64,000 bases of DNA from Austropuccinia psidii (GCA_023105745.1 JALGQZ010000011.1:49648698-49712697), one strand, 5' to 3'; numbered from the stretch's first letter, positions 11,266-22,900 are shown. Notes: a model not told the origin generated them from the sequence alone. Program-made: numbers and translations.

Positions 11266-11958
11266 TTTCCTGATCCTTGTTTGTGTTTGGTTTGACTTCT
11301 ATCCCCACTCTTATAACTACTAGAAATGAAAAAATAAATGGAACCTCCCAATACATGACTTGGGAGGGGATGCTGCTGCTTTAAAGAAATAAAAGAAAAC
11401 AAAATTATACAAGTAAAGAAAGAAATAAAATGAGAGAAAAAGAGATAAAAGAAATTCCTGATGGTTTGTCCTTCTTGATTTTGGCCAAGAATTGTCTGAA
11501 AAAATGAAAACCAAGTATTTGATGCTCAAAGAGTGGCCAAGGTAATGTTTTACAAGAAGTAGAACCCTCAGGGATGCATACCAGGAGATGGAACTTACTT
11601 TCATAACTTCCACTCCCCACCAAGCACCATAAAACTGAAATAAATTGCCATTATTGACTTGAAGTAATGAATGTCTTGAATAATGATGATTGGCATCAAC
11701 TTACATATTGAGAAAGAGGAAAGAGAATAAAAAGGAAAGAAAAAGAAAGAAAGAAACATTTGGCCATATCTTGATAAGGTCCAAGTGGAGGGTATTGATG
11801 TTGCATGCTTCCTGAACCTGTCCAAAGAATTGACAAGTGCTCACAAAGTGTCCAAGGTGATTCTTACAACAACATATGGGTATAATACCCCCTTAAAGGT
11901 GCATGCCAGGAGAGGAACTTACTTTCATAACTTCTTCTCCCCACCAAGCACCATAAAA
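11266..11958 (-). other. pol 3' untranslated region of element 2 with a duplicated module
   Basis: Two related segments (about 11527-11640 and 11850-11962) share GTGGCCAAGG, a CCAGGAGA-type box, an ACTTAC word (GTAAGT on the minus strand) and a CCACCAAGCACCATAAAA tail. Element 3 has the same pair (about 37790-37880 and 38040-38150). No protein family was recognised here. Confidence 0.55.
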
Positions 11959-12507
11959 TCAAACTCCTGAGGTATTTGGGCCAGGCTTGTCTGGATAAAA
12001 TGAATGGAAATTCTTGACAAGGTCTGGTGAGTTGGTAGGGTTGGAAGCTGGTTCCCAAGTGGTTCTTTCTGGGTCTTCACTGAATTCTTTCCACTCTACA
12101 AGATACCATAATTTACCTCTCTTGAGTTTTGAGTCCAGAACCTGAGCCACTTCCCATTCCTCTTTCTCCTCCACTAAGACTGGTGGTGGTGGAAATTGAT
12201 GTCTATTTGGGATATTTGAATGCTTCACTGGTTCTAATAAGGACACATGGAATACAGGGTGAACTGACTTACATTTCTGAGGCAACTTGAGGTGATATGA
12301 ATGGCTGCCAATCTTCTTCAGAACTTCAAAATTTCCCAACCATCTTTCTGATAATTTCTTGGTGGGTCTTGTTGTCTTTATGTTCTTGGAAGCCAGCCAT
12401 ACTTTGTCCCCAGGCTGGAAATCAGGTGGAATTGCTCTATTTCTATCTGCATACTTCTTGAATCTCCTTATTTCTGAATCTAATTCTTCTTTGACAACTT
12501 GCTGTAC
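11959..12507 (-). pseudogene. Integrase C-terminus and chromodomain of element 2
   Basis: Minus-strand frame ending TGA at 11961-11959. It contains the conserved region after the integrase core (Trp-Leu-Gly-Asn-Phe then a His-Pro-Val-Phe-His-Val-Ser motif) and, near the end, a chromodomain: E-W-E-V, then LWYLVEWKEF, then TTWEP. Chromodomains of this class bind methylated histone H3 or similar marks and steer integration to heterochromatin (family knowledge). The sequence is open apart from a stop at the join with 12508. Confidence 0.85.
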
Positions 12508-13038
12508 TTATTGGAGCTTTGTTGATAACTTTCCAGAAGGTGAGTCTTGAGGTATATGGATTGAGTCAAAGCTGGGATTTCTTCCATAAATGGTGAAAAA
12601 AGGTGATTTCCTTATTGATGAATGTTCTGCATTATTATAGGCAAATTCAGCCAGAGGGAGCCAGGTGTACCAGTCATCTTTATGATAGCTGACATACATC
12701 CAAAGATACTGTTGTAGAATCTGATTTACCCTCTCTGTCTGTCCATCTGTTTCAGGGTGGAAAGCAGTTGAAAGATCTCTTGATATTTTGAGCTGCTGAC
12801 ACAATTGAGTCCAAAATGAGGAAACAAATAAAGATCCTCTATCACTAATAATACTGACTGGAAGGCCATTCTTGGAAAATACATGACTAAAGAAGATTTG
12901 AGCTAAGTCCAGGGAAGTGATTGTTCCATAAGTCAGAATGAAGATTGCCATTTTTGAGAACCTGTCCACAACTACTAGAATTGAGTCAAAGTTGTTTGAC
13001 AAGGGAAATTGAGTGATAAAGTCCATTGATAAGAAATT
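12508..13038 (-). pseudogene. Integrase core of element 2
   Basis: RNase H-fold integrase core on the minus strand: MDFIT with the first Asp, SDRGS with the second, and HPETDGQTERVNQ with the catalytic Glu, all three present. A stop separates it from the zinc-finger part upstream, where a Trp codon is expected. Integrase cuts the host DNA and joins the cDNA ends, leaving the 5-bp duplication seen here. Confidence 0.9.
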
Positions 13039-14232
13039 TCAAGGACCAGATGGAATTGAAAGAGGATTGAGTAATCCAAACTTCTTGTGATGAATGTTCT
13101 TGTTTCTTGAACATTGCTGACATGAGGACACATAGTCCTTGATGAATTGATTCATGCCAGCCCAATAAAAATCCCTCTTGATGAGCTTGAGGGTCTTCTC
13201 CTGGCCAGGATGGCCAGCCAATGGTGAATCATGATGCTTTTGAAGAATGTTGAGCTGCAGTTCTTTATTGCTTGGTATTACCACTCTATCTTTGATTAAT
13301 AACAACTTGGCTTGAGGTTCAAGAGAATAATCTGGAACTGATTCACCTCTTGCTAGTTGCTTGAGTATTTCTTTATAATCATTGTCTTGCCATAATTCTT
13401 TTTGAATCTTGTCAACTAAATCTGAAAATATTTCCACTTTCATTGAGGAGAATCTTGACTCTTGAATTCCATCTTGCTTGATTATTTGATGAAAATTTTG
13501 AGGATTCTTGCCGATGAAGTACACCCCCCTCTCTGGGTACACGTTGTCCCAATGTGACAAGGTATCTGGTAAAGTGGCCAGCCTGCCTGGGTGGTAAGTG
13601 ATAGTGAAGTGAAATTCAGAAAGAAACTCAGCCCAACGGGCCTGACAACAAGTAAGAAATTTGGAAGACATAAAATACTGCAGGGAAGAGTGGTCTGTCA
13701 AGACCTCAAAAGAATTGGAAAGAGAGAGAAGAAATGCTCTCCAGCGCTTGAGAGCCCAAACTATGCCAAGAAGTTTCTTGTCATGAATTTCATAGTTCAG
13801 TTCAGCTGGAAGAAGCTTGCGACTATCAAATGCAATGGGATGCTTACCTGAGTCATTAACCTGGCTCAGTACAGCACCCAAGGCATAATCAGAAGCATCA
13901 GTCTCTACAATAGTAGGTAGAGAAGGATTGAAATGAGAAAGGATAGGAGCGTTGGTGAATGATTCTTTGAGTATTTGAAACTGGCTGAGAGCTTCCTCAT
14001 TGAAGATAAAGGGAGAATCTTTTTTGAGAAGGGAAGTGAGAGCAGTGATTTTTTTAGAATAATTTTTTATGAAACAAAAATAAAAATTGGCAAATCCAAG
14101 AAAAGATTGAAGAGCCTTGATGTTTTTTGGCTGAGGCCAGCTGAGGATTTGCTGAACCTTTGAAGAATCCATCTTGAGGCCATCACGTGAAACAACATAG
14201 CCCAAGTATTCCACACTTGGAGGCTTTGGCAA
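13039..14232 (-). pseudogene. RT thumb, RNase H and integrase zinc finger of element 2
   Basis: 397 open residues on the minus strand. The first 60 resemble the RT thumb/connection (FLGFANFY). RNase H follows with TDASDYALGAVLS and LTDHSSLQYF; the usual Glu of the HDKEL motif is Lys. The end holds an HHCC zinc finger (H-H at 'KHHDSPLAGHPG', then CQQC). A frameshift near 14185-14230 separates it from the RT palm. Confidence 0.9.
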
Positions 14233-14761
14233 ACAAATTATTGTCCCTCAGTCTTTGGAGGACAGAGGCCACATGTTTGACATGTTCCTCCTCAGAACTG
14301 GAGAAGACCATAATATCATCTAAATAAACCACAACAAACACATCCAAAAAATCTGCAAATATATCATTCACAAGATTCTGGAAAGAAGCTGGAGCATTGG
14401 TAAGGCCAAATGGCATAACCAAATACTCATGACTACCATATTTGGCTCTAAAGGCAGTTAAGTGCTCATCCCCCTCTTTGATTCTCAGGAGATTATATGC
14501 ACCACGCAGATCTATCTTGGGGAAGATAGTGGAGCCGTTGAATATGGTAAGGAGCTGGTTCATAGGAGGAACAGGATACCTGTTCTTCCTAGTCACAGCA
14601 TTGAGTTTGCAGTAGTCAACACACAAACAAAGACATCCATCCTTCTTCTTAACAAAAAGGACAGGTGCTCCTGTTGAAGAGGAGCTTGGCCTTATGAAAC
14701 CTTTTTCTACATTCTCTGAAATGTAGGCCTGCAGTGTTTCTGAATCTTGGTTTGATAATGA
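14183..14761 (-). pseudogene. Reverse transcriptase palm/fingers of element 2
   Basis: Minus strand. Shows the Ty3/gypsy order [11 protein letters not shown], a [11 protein letters not shown] segment, [28 protein letters not shown] and the intact catalytic YLDD (14326-14315). A TAG at 14762-14764 breaks the link to the upstream part and a frameshift near 14190 that to the downstream part. Confidence 0.92.
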
Positions 14762-15622
14762 CTAGATAACACCAATTGGAGGTAGAAGACCCTCCCATTT
14801 GATATGATGATCACAGGCGCTGTGTGGAGGAATTTTCTCTGCTTTCACCTTGAAGAATACATCCAAATATTGGTGATAAGCAGGAGGGAGTACCTTAAAC
14901 ACAGTTTCAATGTCTTCCGGCTCTTCCTCCTCATCCCACTGCTCCTCCAGGGAGGCATGAAAAGATAAAGGAGGAAGGTCCATATCCCCTTGAAAGAGCT
15001 GAAGTGAAGATATAGCAACATCTTCTCCAACATCTTTCATCTCTTAATGGAAGTAATGACTGAGAGGCAATGAGGGAAGGTATATGGACAGAAGAAGGAA
15101 GGGAAGGTGTCTTAAGTTCACCAACCAGAGCAACACTGTTGACAGCAGTGGCGAAGTCATTACTAGCAGAAGGAAGAATACCACTAGAATCATAGGTGAT
15201 CAATCCATTTTTCCAATCAATAATGGGATTAAAATGGTAAATTAAATCATAGACCAATATCAGCTCTTCTCCCTTGGGTGAATCTATGATGAAAAAGTCC
15301 CATTCAAAGCTTGGGAAGGAAGGCAACTCAACTACCCACTTGGTTCAATGGGTGATGAACAAGGCAGGGGATTTATTGGAATCCAGAATGAAAAGAGGAA
15401 TCTTTTCAGGGAGCTCTGACATAGTCAATGAGTACTTGAGAACAAAATTCTTTGCAACAAAAGAGTTTGTAGCACAAGAATCAATGATAATGCTATAAAA
15501 AATATCAGACACATAAGACAAAATAAGAAACTTTAAGGATTTCTTGACACTAGTATGCAGAGTGCACAATTGTGCTCTTGAAGGAAATAAGTGAGAACCA
15601 TTGAACACATCATGATCCCCAC
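14762..15622 (-). pseudogene. Protease region of element 2
   Basis: Three open pieces on the minus strand (15608-15345, 15326-14931 and 15040-14762), separated by a stop and frameshifts. The first has an aspartic-protease-like site, IIIDSCATNSFV around 15485, where the usual Gly of D-S/T-G is Cys, so the enzyme is likely dead. The last piece (EDIETVFKVLPPAYHQYLDVF) is the linker typical of the start of Ty3/gypsy RT. Confidence 0.8.
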
Positions 15623-16981
15623 TCAGGCTTTTCCCTGCTTGCTAGGGAAGCCTCTTGATGATGACCCAGGCTTGTTGTGAGGTCTCTTGAAGCATTTTTC
15701 AATTGGGTGCTTTCCACCACAATAAGTGCACAACCCTTCTTTAATACTTCTCTCCTTTTCAGAACCAATTAACTTATTGTCCTTATTGAGTAGAGCAGCA
15801 TGATGCTTGTCCTTTGAAGATTGAAATTTCTTGCCCTTCTTGTTCTTCTTTTGGTGAGGCCTCTTTAGAAATTACTTTTGAGGAGGCCTTGAGGGATTGG
15901 AACCATTAACAGGAGGCTTCTTCTCTTGATTACCACCCTTTTCCTTTTGCCGCTCATGATATCTTGTGTCTAGTTCTAAAGTGACATCCATAAGCTCTTG
16001 AAGAGTTTCAAAAGCTCCATGGTGAGAAGCCAACTGATCCAAAAATCTTGATGCCAATCCTCTTCTTTAAACATGGATATAATCTCTTCCCCCCCAATCT
16101 CCAATTCTTGACATTAACCTTCTGAAATCATCAGTGTACAAGGATACATGACCACTTTCCTTCATCCTCAAATTGTCCAACTCTTGTTCAGCTTTCCTGA
16201 CTTCATTGGGGTCACCAAACAGAGTGAATAGTTGAGATTCAAATAATGGCCAATTATTGAGGAGATAAGAAGGGTCTTCATTGGAAATATTTGAGAGATA
16301 GGGTTCAATCCACTTTCCAGCTTGACCAGTGAGAAAATAAGTTGATTAAAGCGCTTTCCTCCTTTCAAAGAAATTTTCTGGATCATTATGGAAGATTAAT
16401 TGACAGGATTGGATAAATCCTCTCAATTTATGAGCTTGAGTACCATCAAAAGAATCAGGTGCCTTCATGGATGGAGTCTTGAAAGCAGGGGCTTTGGAAT
16501 TGTCCCTGGGGGTGACTGCTTGAGTGAGTTGCCCCATGAATTGAGTCATTTGCTCCATCATCTTGAGGAGACTTGGTTCAGTTTGAAAGACAAGAGGTTG
16601 ACTAGAAAGGGCTAGATTAGAACCCTGAGGCACCTCTGGAGCATTTGCCAAGGCATCTTCCACTTCAGTCTCCCCAGAATCTTCCTCTTCCACAGACTCT
16701 TCCCCCTCTTCATCTTCAACTTCCCCTAATCTTGCTCTCGCACCTTCAGACCTGTCAGGGTAGCCAACCAAAAGTCCAGAGAAGGACCTTGATCTTCTAT
16801 ATTTCATTCCAACTCTTCTTGAGGGTGCTGCTCCTTCAATTGGTGGTCCTCTGTCCAAGTTTGCACTCAGTTGATGAACTGATGGTGTGCATTCAAGAGG
16901 AGCCTTTGCTGTAGGAGTGAGAACAGCTGGAATTCTTTGGGATCTAGTGTTCTTGGCTGGGGGACTATGCTCAACTGGCAT
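15623..16981 (-). pseudogene. gag of element 2
   Basis: Starts at ATG 16981; an in-frame upstream extension to 17047 is not conserved in element 3, whose gag starts at the equivalent Met-Pro (45607). The N-terminus is Pro/Arg-rich, followed by an acidic Glu-rich stretch (about 16740-16650). The capsid-like middle (KTPSMKAPDSFDGTQAHKLRGFIQ) and a Lys/Asn-rich tail lead to a CTYC-GGKH-C zinc knuckle near 15735-15695. It ends TGA at 15625-15623. Frameshifts or stops near 16350, 16170 and 15870 break the frame. Gag packages element RNA into particles. Confidence 0.88.
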
Positions 16982-17672
16982 TATGAAAAGAAGTAGAATA
17001 AAAGCTTTATGGTATTGAGAACAGAAATCAAAGCTTGGCCAGATCAATCACAATAAAAATCTTGATGAGTCTTGAGGAATCAATTCAATTCTTGAGGTGA
17101 GAACAACTTCAATCAATAATCAACAATAAATTCAAATTCAATATCAATAATCTTGAAGAATTCAACAATCAATCAATCAATCAATGTCTTCAAGGTCTTG
17201 AGGAATCAATCAGTCAATCAATATCTTCAGGAATCAAAATCAATCAATAATCAATAATCAATTCTTGAGGATAAATCAGTTATCTTGAGGAATTCAAAAG
17301 TCAATCAAATCAATCCAAATAAAATCCTGAATTGCTGAATCAATAACCCAAATGAATCCCAATCAATCAACCAATCAATAACCAATCAATAACCAATCAG
17401 TAACCAATCAATAACTCCTGATAAGACCTGAATAGACAAACAGAGAGAAATTTGATTGAAATAAAATGAATTAAAATGAGATGGTCAGCAATGATTAAGA
17501 AAAATAAAAAGAGTCAATTTTCATATGAATGAAATGAATGAGATGAAAATTGATGAGAGAAAAATCATAATCATGAAAATCATAAGATCATTAAAGAGTA
17601 ATAATTGATAAATGAGAGAAATGAATTCAAATGAATGAAAATAAAGAATCAAATATGAGCTAATTAATTTAA
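16982..17672 (-). other. 5' leader of element 2, rich in AATC/CAAT repeats
   Basis: The untranslated leader between LTR and gag. 17100-17420 consists of irregular CAATCAAT/AATCAATC units (TTGATTGA on the element's sense strand). Element 3 has a similar leader (about 45610-46353). No primer-binding site starting with TGG was found next to the LTR. Confidence 0.6.
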
Positions 17673-18415
17673 TGTCACCGGGGCTCTTCTAAGTGAAGAG
17701 GGCCTGGCACTCAGTAAACTGGGACTCACTTATGGAGGGCTCAGGATATGGTAAGAAAGAATACACTTAAGAGTTCAAAGAGATGAATTAATAAAATAAA
17801 GAATATAAGAAAAGCAGAAACAAAAGAATAGGAGTAAGAAATAAAAGAGCCAACCACAAACAAGTCCAAGTCCACTGTTTCAACCTGTCAGAATGAAAAG
17901 AGAAGGGTTAATAAGGATATGGCCACCCAGCTCATACTGTACAGGCAAAGAAAGAAGATGCAAAGACTAACTTAATATTAAGGAAATATAATACCCAAAA
18001 TAAGGATAATAATATTCATTAAATAATAAATAAACTAAATTAATTAACTGGGGAAAAGTTCCCAGGGGGGAGAAAGAGGGGCTGGTATATGTGAGAATCA
18101 CCATCCCTGATCCAGAGAGAGAATTTTCATGAGAGGATTGAATGATTGAATTGAGTCTGGCCAATACAGGTACTGTACATCTGTACAGGACCTGTACAAG
18201 AGGTGTGGTGGAGTTGAGTGATCATACAGTTTCATAATGGTGTATCCAACCTGTACAGATGTTGTCAGGCTGCATTGAAGTACCAAGCTGTATGCATGTT
18301 TCAGCAAGGAAGATTGCTGAAACTGAATGCTGATGCAAATAGTGGATCTGCTGATTGGAGGTGTTTGAGTGGGTGTATTAATGAATACCCTTACCCCTGG
18401 TGAGTGGTTGTTACA
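17673..18415 (-). repeat. 5' LTR of element 2
   Basis: TGTAACAACC to GGTGACA on the minus strand, 743 bp, matching 8361-9123. Just inside its 3' end is a hairpin (CTCTTC, loop, GAAGAG), as in the other copy. It should contain the promoter for the minus-strand transcript. Confidence 0.92.
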
Positions 18416-19138
18416 TGGCTTCACTTCAGTGGTGAAGGAGAATATGACCATATGGAACTCATCAGAGGTATTGACATGATTAAAGAAGATTTTGAATTAA
18501 TAGACAGATTGTTAACAGCAGTATTTAACACCTTGTTTACCAGATCAGCCCACAGATGATATATCAAATTAAGACAAGCACAGGGACATCAAAGTTGGAC
18601 TTGGTGGAAAACCCAAAGTAGAAACAAATGGGCCAATTGTGCTTGGAGGTCTGAAGTGGAAACAGCCTTTGAATCTTCCAAATTTAATGCTTATAAAGAC
18701 AAAGCTTTACCATGGTTTTGCCAACCAAAGGACAGATTAACAGCATTGTATCCTGACATGTCAGAATTTATGACCCACAGAAAAATTCTGAGACAATGTG
18801 GAGGTGACTTAGAGAGTTCTGTCAAAAGAAGGCTTACTGAAGAATCCTCAGCAGAAGATATTATTGATATATTAGAAGAAATGACCACCAGAACCAGAAT
18901 TGGTTTTAGTAGGGTGAATCTCAAAGCAAGGTTTAATACACCTTGGAAAGATTCTGTGAACAAAAATCCCAAAGAAAATTCTAATAATATGAAGTATAAA
19001 TCTGCTGATATAACTAGAAAGTGCCATATTTGCCAAAGCACCACCCACTTAGCCGATACATGTCCAAAAAGGGGAAAAATCAATGAAATTGACATTGGAA
19101 AAGAACCTTATTTTGAAAAAGATGATAATATAATTTAA
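18416..19138 (+). pseudogene. gag of element 1, C-terminal part with zinc knuckle
   Basis: Resumes after element 2 in the same frame as the end of the left part. A TGA at 18557 stands where Trp is likely. From about 18656 the frame is open for 160 residues and contains a capsid-like helical region (DRLTALYPDM, RKILRQCGGDL) and the CCHC zinc knuckle CHICQSTTHLADTC (19022-19063). A TAA at 19136-19138 then interrupts the polyprotein. Confidence 0.88.
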
Positions 19139-19735
19139 GAAAATTCAGATGATAAGTCATCAATATTTTCTGAATCTTCAAAAGATATAGAAAATATCAA
19201 TTCCACCTTTGACATCATAGCATCTTATTCCCACTTGCCACCATTGAGCAATGCTAAACTTTATTTGTCAAGAATTCAATATGCACAACTTATGAATACC
19301 CAAACTGTACAGGGGAAAAGGTTATAAAGCTGGTAACTTCTGTATAACAGAAGTGGTAATTGACAAAAAAACCACTAAACATTTACTTGACCCAAGAGCC
19401 TTCTTCTCTTGTGTTGGAAATTCTTTTCTTAAAACCTGTGCACCAAATTTTGAAGATCAATTGTTACCAATTGAGGGCATAAAATTCAATAGTTCAAGTA
19501 ATCAAATGAAAGAATTGGGAATATTTGAGACCACTGTCATATTTCCCCATATTAATGGAAATTTGAGAATCACTGTTGAATTTGTTTTTATGGAGAATTG
19601 CTCTAGTACCCATGTTATATTGGTAAATGACTATTTAATCATTTATGGGATAGATTTGCATAACATCAAAGACAGATACTTTACTATTGGAGACAATAAG
19701 TGTCAGAAATTTGCCTTTTTACTATATTAAAGATA
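19139..19735 (+). pseudogene. Protease region of element 1
   Basis: Open from 19353 to 19730 after an acidic linker. The segment LLDPRAFFSCVG occupies the place of the aspartic-protease D-T/S-G-A motif, with Gly lost, so the site is non-functional. The following Val/Ile-rich strands and ILVNDYLIIYGIDL match the second half of a retropepsin fold. A stop at 19728 ends the frame. Confidence 0.75.
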
Positions 19736-20804
19736 GATTACAGTAAGAAAAGTAGCACCAGTCAGCTTAGAGTTGGAAAAATTCAAATCTTAACAGTTAA
19801 ATGAAGCTTAAATAAGCCTTCATCTGACTGATAAACAGTAAAATGAACTTTCTTCCCTTTTATATGACCACAGAGAAGCATTTGCATCAGACAAAGAACC
19901 TTTTGGGGAAATTATTGGTTTTTAATTTGACATCATCCTTAATATTGAGAGACCCTATCCACCACTCTTAAGAATACCTACATATCCAGCAAGTCCTAAA
20001 TCAATAGAAGCTCTGGAAATTCATATGAACAAACTTCTAGACCTTGGTGTGATAAGAAAGGTTGGCCATCATGAGGAAGTAGAAATAACTACACCAGTCA
20101 TAGTGGCATGGCATAATTGAAAATCTAGAATGGTTGGGGACCTTAGAGCTCTGAACACTTACACCTTTCCAGACAGGTACCCAATACCAAAAATCCAAAT
20201 TTCCCTTACCCAGATATCTCAAGCAGTGTATATAACCACTATGGATGCCATTAAAGGATTTCATCAGAATGTTGTGACACCAAGGGCAAGAGAATACTTG
20301 AGAATTTTTTTTCATTGTGGAGTATATGAATATTTGAAGATGCCTTTTGGTATCAACAATGCACCTTCACACTTCCAAAGAATTATGAATGAAATCTTCC
20401 CTGAAGAACTTTCAGAAGGATGGTTAATCATTTACATTGATGGCACTATTGTCTGTTCCAAAACTTGGGAAGAACATATGTACAGACTATCCAGAGTTTT
20501 GACAAAAATCCAATCTTTGAACATGAAAATTGCTTCAAAGAAATGCCATTTTGGATTGAAAGAACTCAAAGCACTGGGACACGTAGTATCTGGTTTATCC
20601 CTTGGAGTTGACAAAAACAAGGTTTCAGCAGTATTACTGAAACCCATGCCTCGGAACAAAAATGAAATTCAGTCATTTTTGGGGTTTTCAGGATATTACA
20701 CGCAACATATTAATGATTTTGCATCCATAGCAAGACCTCTTTATAAATTGTGTGACAAGGACATGGTGTTTGAAATGACTGTTGACAGAGTCAAAGCCTT
20801 TTAA
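19736..20804 (+). pseudogene. Reverse transcriptase of element 1
   Basis: The linker (19736-20117, several stops) contains the PYPPLLR-like lead into RT. A TGA at 20118 stands for an expected Trp. The 224-residue frame from 20130 has [12 protein letters not shown], the PIPKIQ segment, [24 protein letters not shown] and YIDG (20433-20444), where the second catalytic Asp of YxDD is Gly, a disabling change. [13 protein letters not shown] and [12 protein letters not shown] motifs of the thumb follow. It ends at TAA 20802-20804. Confidence 0.92.
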
Positions 20805-21476
20805 TCTTTGAGACAGGCCTTGACCACTGCTCCACTCTTACTGATGCCAGACTTTAAACTGCCTTTTAAGCTATATATTGATGCATCAGGAGATGGTCTG
20901 GGTGCTGCACTTCATCAATTCCAGATTATAAATTATAAACCTGTGGAGGGACCCATATGTTTCATATCCAGGAAAATCAAACCAACTGAAGCCAGATATG
21001 GGACAAGTCAAATTGAGTGCTTATGCCTTGTCTGGGCCTTGGAGAAATTAAATTACTTCCTGGAAGGATGTGTTTTTGAATTAATAACAGATTGTACCAC
21101 TGTTAAGTCACTTTTAAACATGAAGACACCTAACAGACATATGCTCAGATGGCAAATAGCCATGCAAGAATATAGGGGCAATATGACTATTGTTCACAAA
21201 GATGGGAATATTCATAAAAATGCAGATGGACTAAGAAGATGGCCACTACCAAATAATATTTATAATCCTACTTATGTGCCAGAAGAAGCTTTTCCACAAA
21301 TCCCCATAGAAGGAATCAGTGTTACAGACCTTAACACCACTTTCTTTGAGGAGGTAAGAAGCAGTTACACTCAGGATAAAAATTGTAGCAGTTCATGCCA
21401 ATTACCTACTAAGGACTGTAAAGACAGTTCTTTGATACATGACTTAGACGATATATGGATAAGATCATATGATTAA
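20805..21476 (+). pseudogene. RNase H of element 1
   Basis: 222 open residues: [16 protein letters not shown] (first Asp), [19 protein letters not shown] (Glu), [12 protein letters not shown] (second Asp) and HKNADGLRR near the end, the four conserved blocks of a Ty3/gypsy RNase H. It directly follows the RT stop in the same frame, so the split is a point mutation. The end leads into the integrase N-terminal region. Confidence 0.9.
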
Positions 21477-22640
21477 GGAATATTCCACTTACTGGATGGT
21501 ATAATTTACCACAGAACTAAGAATACATGTGTCATGACAGTTGTGGACAGGTCCTTAATCAATCTTTTACTTAAATAATGGCATGACAGCCCTTTCTCAG
21601 GACATCTGTCTGAGGACAGAACAAGAGAAAAGTAAAAACCTGCATATGGTGGCCAATGTGGCAGAAAGATGTTTCAGAGCATTGCAAAACCTGTGACAGA
21701 TTCTAAAAAGCAAATAAATCCACTGGCAAAAGACTTGGAAATATGATCAAGATCCAAGAACCCAGAAGACCTTTAGAAATTGTCCATATGGATTGGGTAA
21801 CTGGCCTGCCACCAGGGGGTGGCAGAAGTTATAATGCTTGCCTAGTGATTGTTGATAGATTTAGTAAGACTCCAATCTTATTACCATGTCACAATGATGA
21901 TACAGCCATGGATACAGCTCTTCTGATATATGGAATAGAGTAGTATCATGTACTGGCATATTCACAAACATCATTAGTGACAGAGATCCCAAATTCACCT
22001 CAGCACTATGGACAAATCTTCACCAGCTATTTGGGACAAAATTATCCTTCTCTACTGCCTACCACCCACAAACTGATGGTTTGGCTGGAAGGATGATCTA
22101 AACCTTGGACAATATGGTTAGAATATTTTGTGCATATGGCCTTGAATTCAAAGATTGTGATGGATTTACCCATTATTGGTGTACTCTTTTACCAGCACTA
22201 GAGCTGGCATATAAGACATCCATTCATGCCAGTACCAAGCAAACTCCTGCTACTCTATAAAAAGGATGGAATCCCAAATTACCTCAAGATTCCTTGAGGA
22301 AATATTTGGTTGAGATAAATCCTACAGCTGCTAGCTTCAAAGGAATGCTAGACAGAACTAGAAATCATGCAATGAAGTGCATGGAAGACTCTTTTGAATA
22401 TGCTAAGGAAAAATGGGACAAATCACATGCCACTCCAGATTTTAAAGTAGGGGATTTAGTACTTGTATCCACTACTAGCTTCAATAACATCAAAGGATGT
22501 AAAAAGCTCAAAGACTCCTTTGCAGGACCTTTTGTTATTAAGGCCCTCCATGGAGAAAATTCTGTTGAAGTAGAACTATCTGAAGAGCTTAGCAATAAGA
22601 ATCCTACATTTCCAGTGAGCTTTATAAATCCATATAAATC
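21477..22640 (+). pseudogene. Integrase of element 1
   Basis: HHCC zinc-finger remnant at about 21575-21720 (HCKTCDRF visible), then the core: VHMDWVTGLPPGG with the first Asp and VDRFSKTPILLPC. SDRDPKF (second Asp) and [12 protein letters not shown] follow, where the catalytic Glu of the usual AERM is Gly. Stops and frameshifts near 21475, 21940, 22098 and 22258. From 22294 the frame is open again into the C-terminal domain (KVGDLVLVSTTSF). Confidence 0.88.
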
Positions 22641-22893
22641 TAGTGATGCTGAAAAATTTCCTTTTAGAAATAAAGTTCCCCAGGTTATACCTCCTATTGA
22701 ATCATCTGGTATTAAGAAAGTTACCAAATTTCTCAAAGAAAGAAAGTTGAGAACCAATAAAGTAAGAGAATACCTTGTTAGGTACAGTGACCCAACTTGT
22801 GAAGATGAATGGTTAGCAGAAAAAGAAATACCTGAAACTACTAAACATGTCAGAAGGCTCAGACATACTAGAAATAACAATATTACAAAGTAA
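22641..22893 (+). pseudogene. Chromodomain-like C-terminus of element 1 integrase
   Basis: The last about 80 residues contain KVTKFLKERKLRTNKVREYL and a RYSDPTCEDEWLAEKEI segment, the layout of a chromodomain (two strands, acidic turn with Trp, helix). It is diverged; the aromatic cage is only partly visible. Continuous with the open frame that starts at 22294 and ends TAA at 22891. Confidence 0.7.
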
Positions 22894-22900
22894 TATTCTT

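Larger units (their letters stand above)
8361..18415 (-). mobile_element. Element 2: Ty3/gypsy chromovirus nested in gag of element 1
   Basis: Direct repeats at 8361-9123 and 17673-18415, a 5-bp target duplication, and a minus-strand internal region in the order gag, protease, RT, RNase H, integrase, chromodomain. Length 10,055 bp. The LTR copies look more alike than those of element 1, as expected for a younger insertion. RT YLDD, the integrase zinc finger and the DDE residues are preserved, but the frame has several stops and shifts, the protease DSG is DSC and an RNase H Glu is Lys, so it cannot act alone. An additional gene lies on the opposite strand at 10039-11265. Confidence 0.95.

Noticed and set aside
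13591..14163. Plus-strand open frames inside element 2
   Set aside because: Shadows of the RNase H/RT coding sequence on the minus strand.
16982..17047. Extension of the element 2 gag start to 17047
   Set aside because: Element 3 shows that the conserved gag start is the Met-Pro at 16981; the extra residues are not shared.
22365..22880. 171-residue minus-strand open frame
   Set aside because: It is antisense to the clearly conserved integrase C-terminus of element 1.
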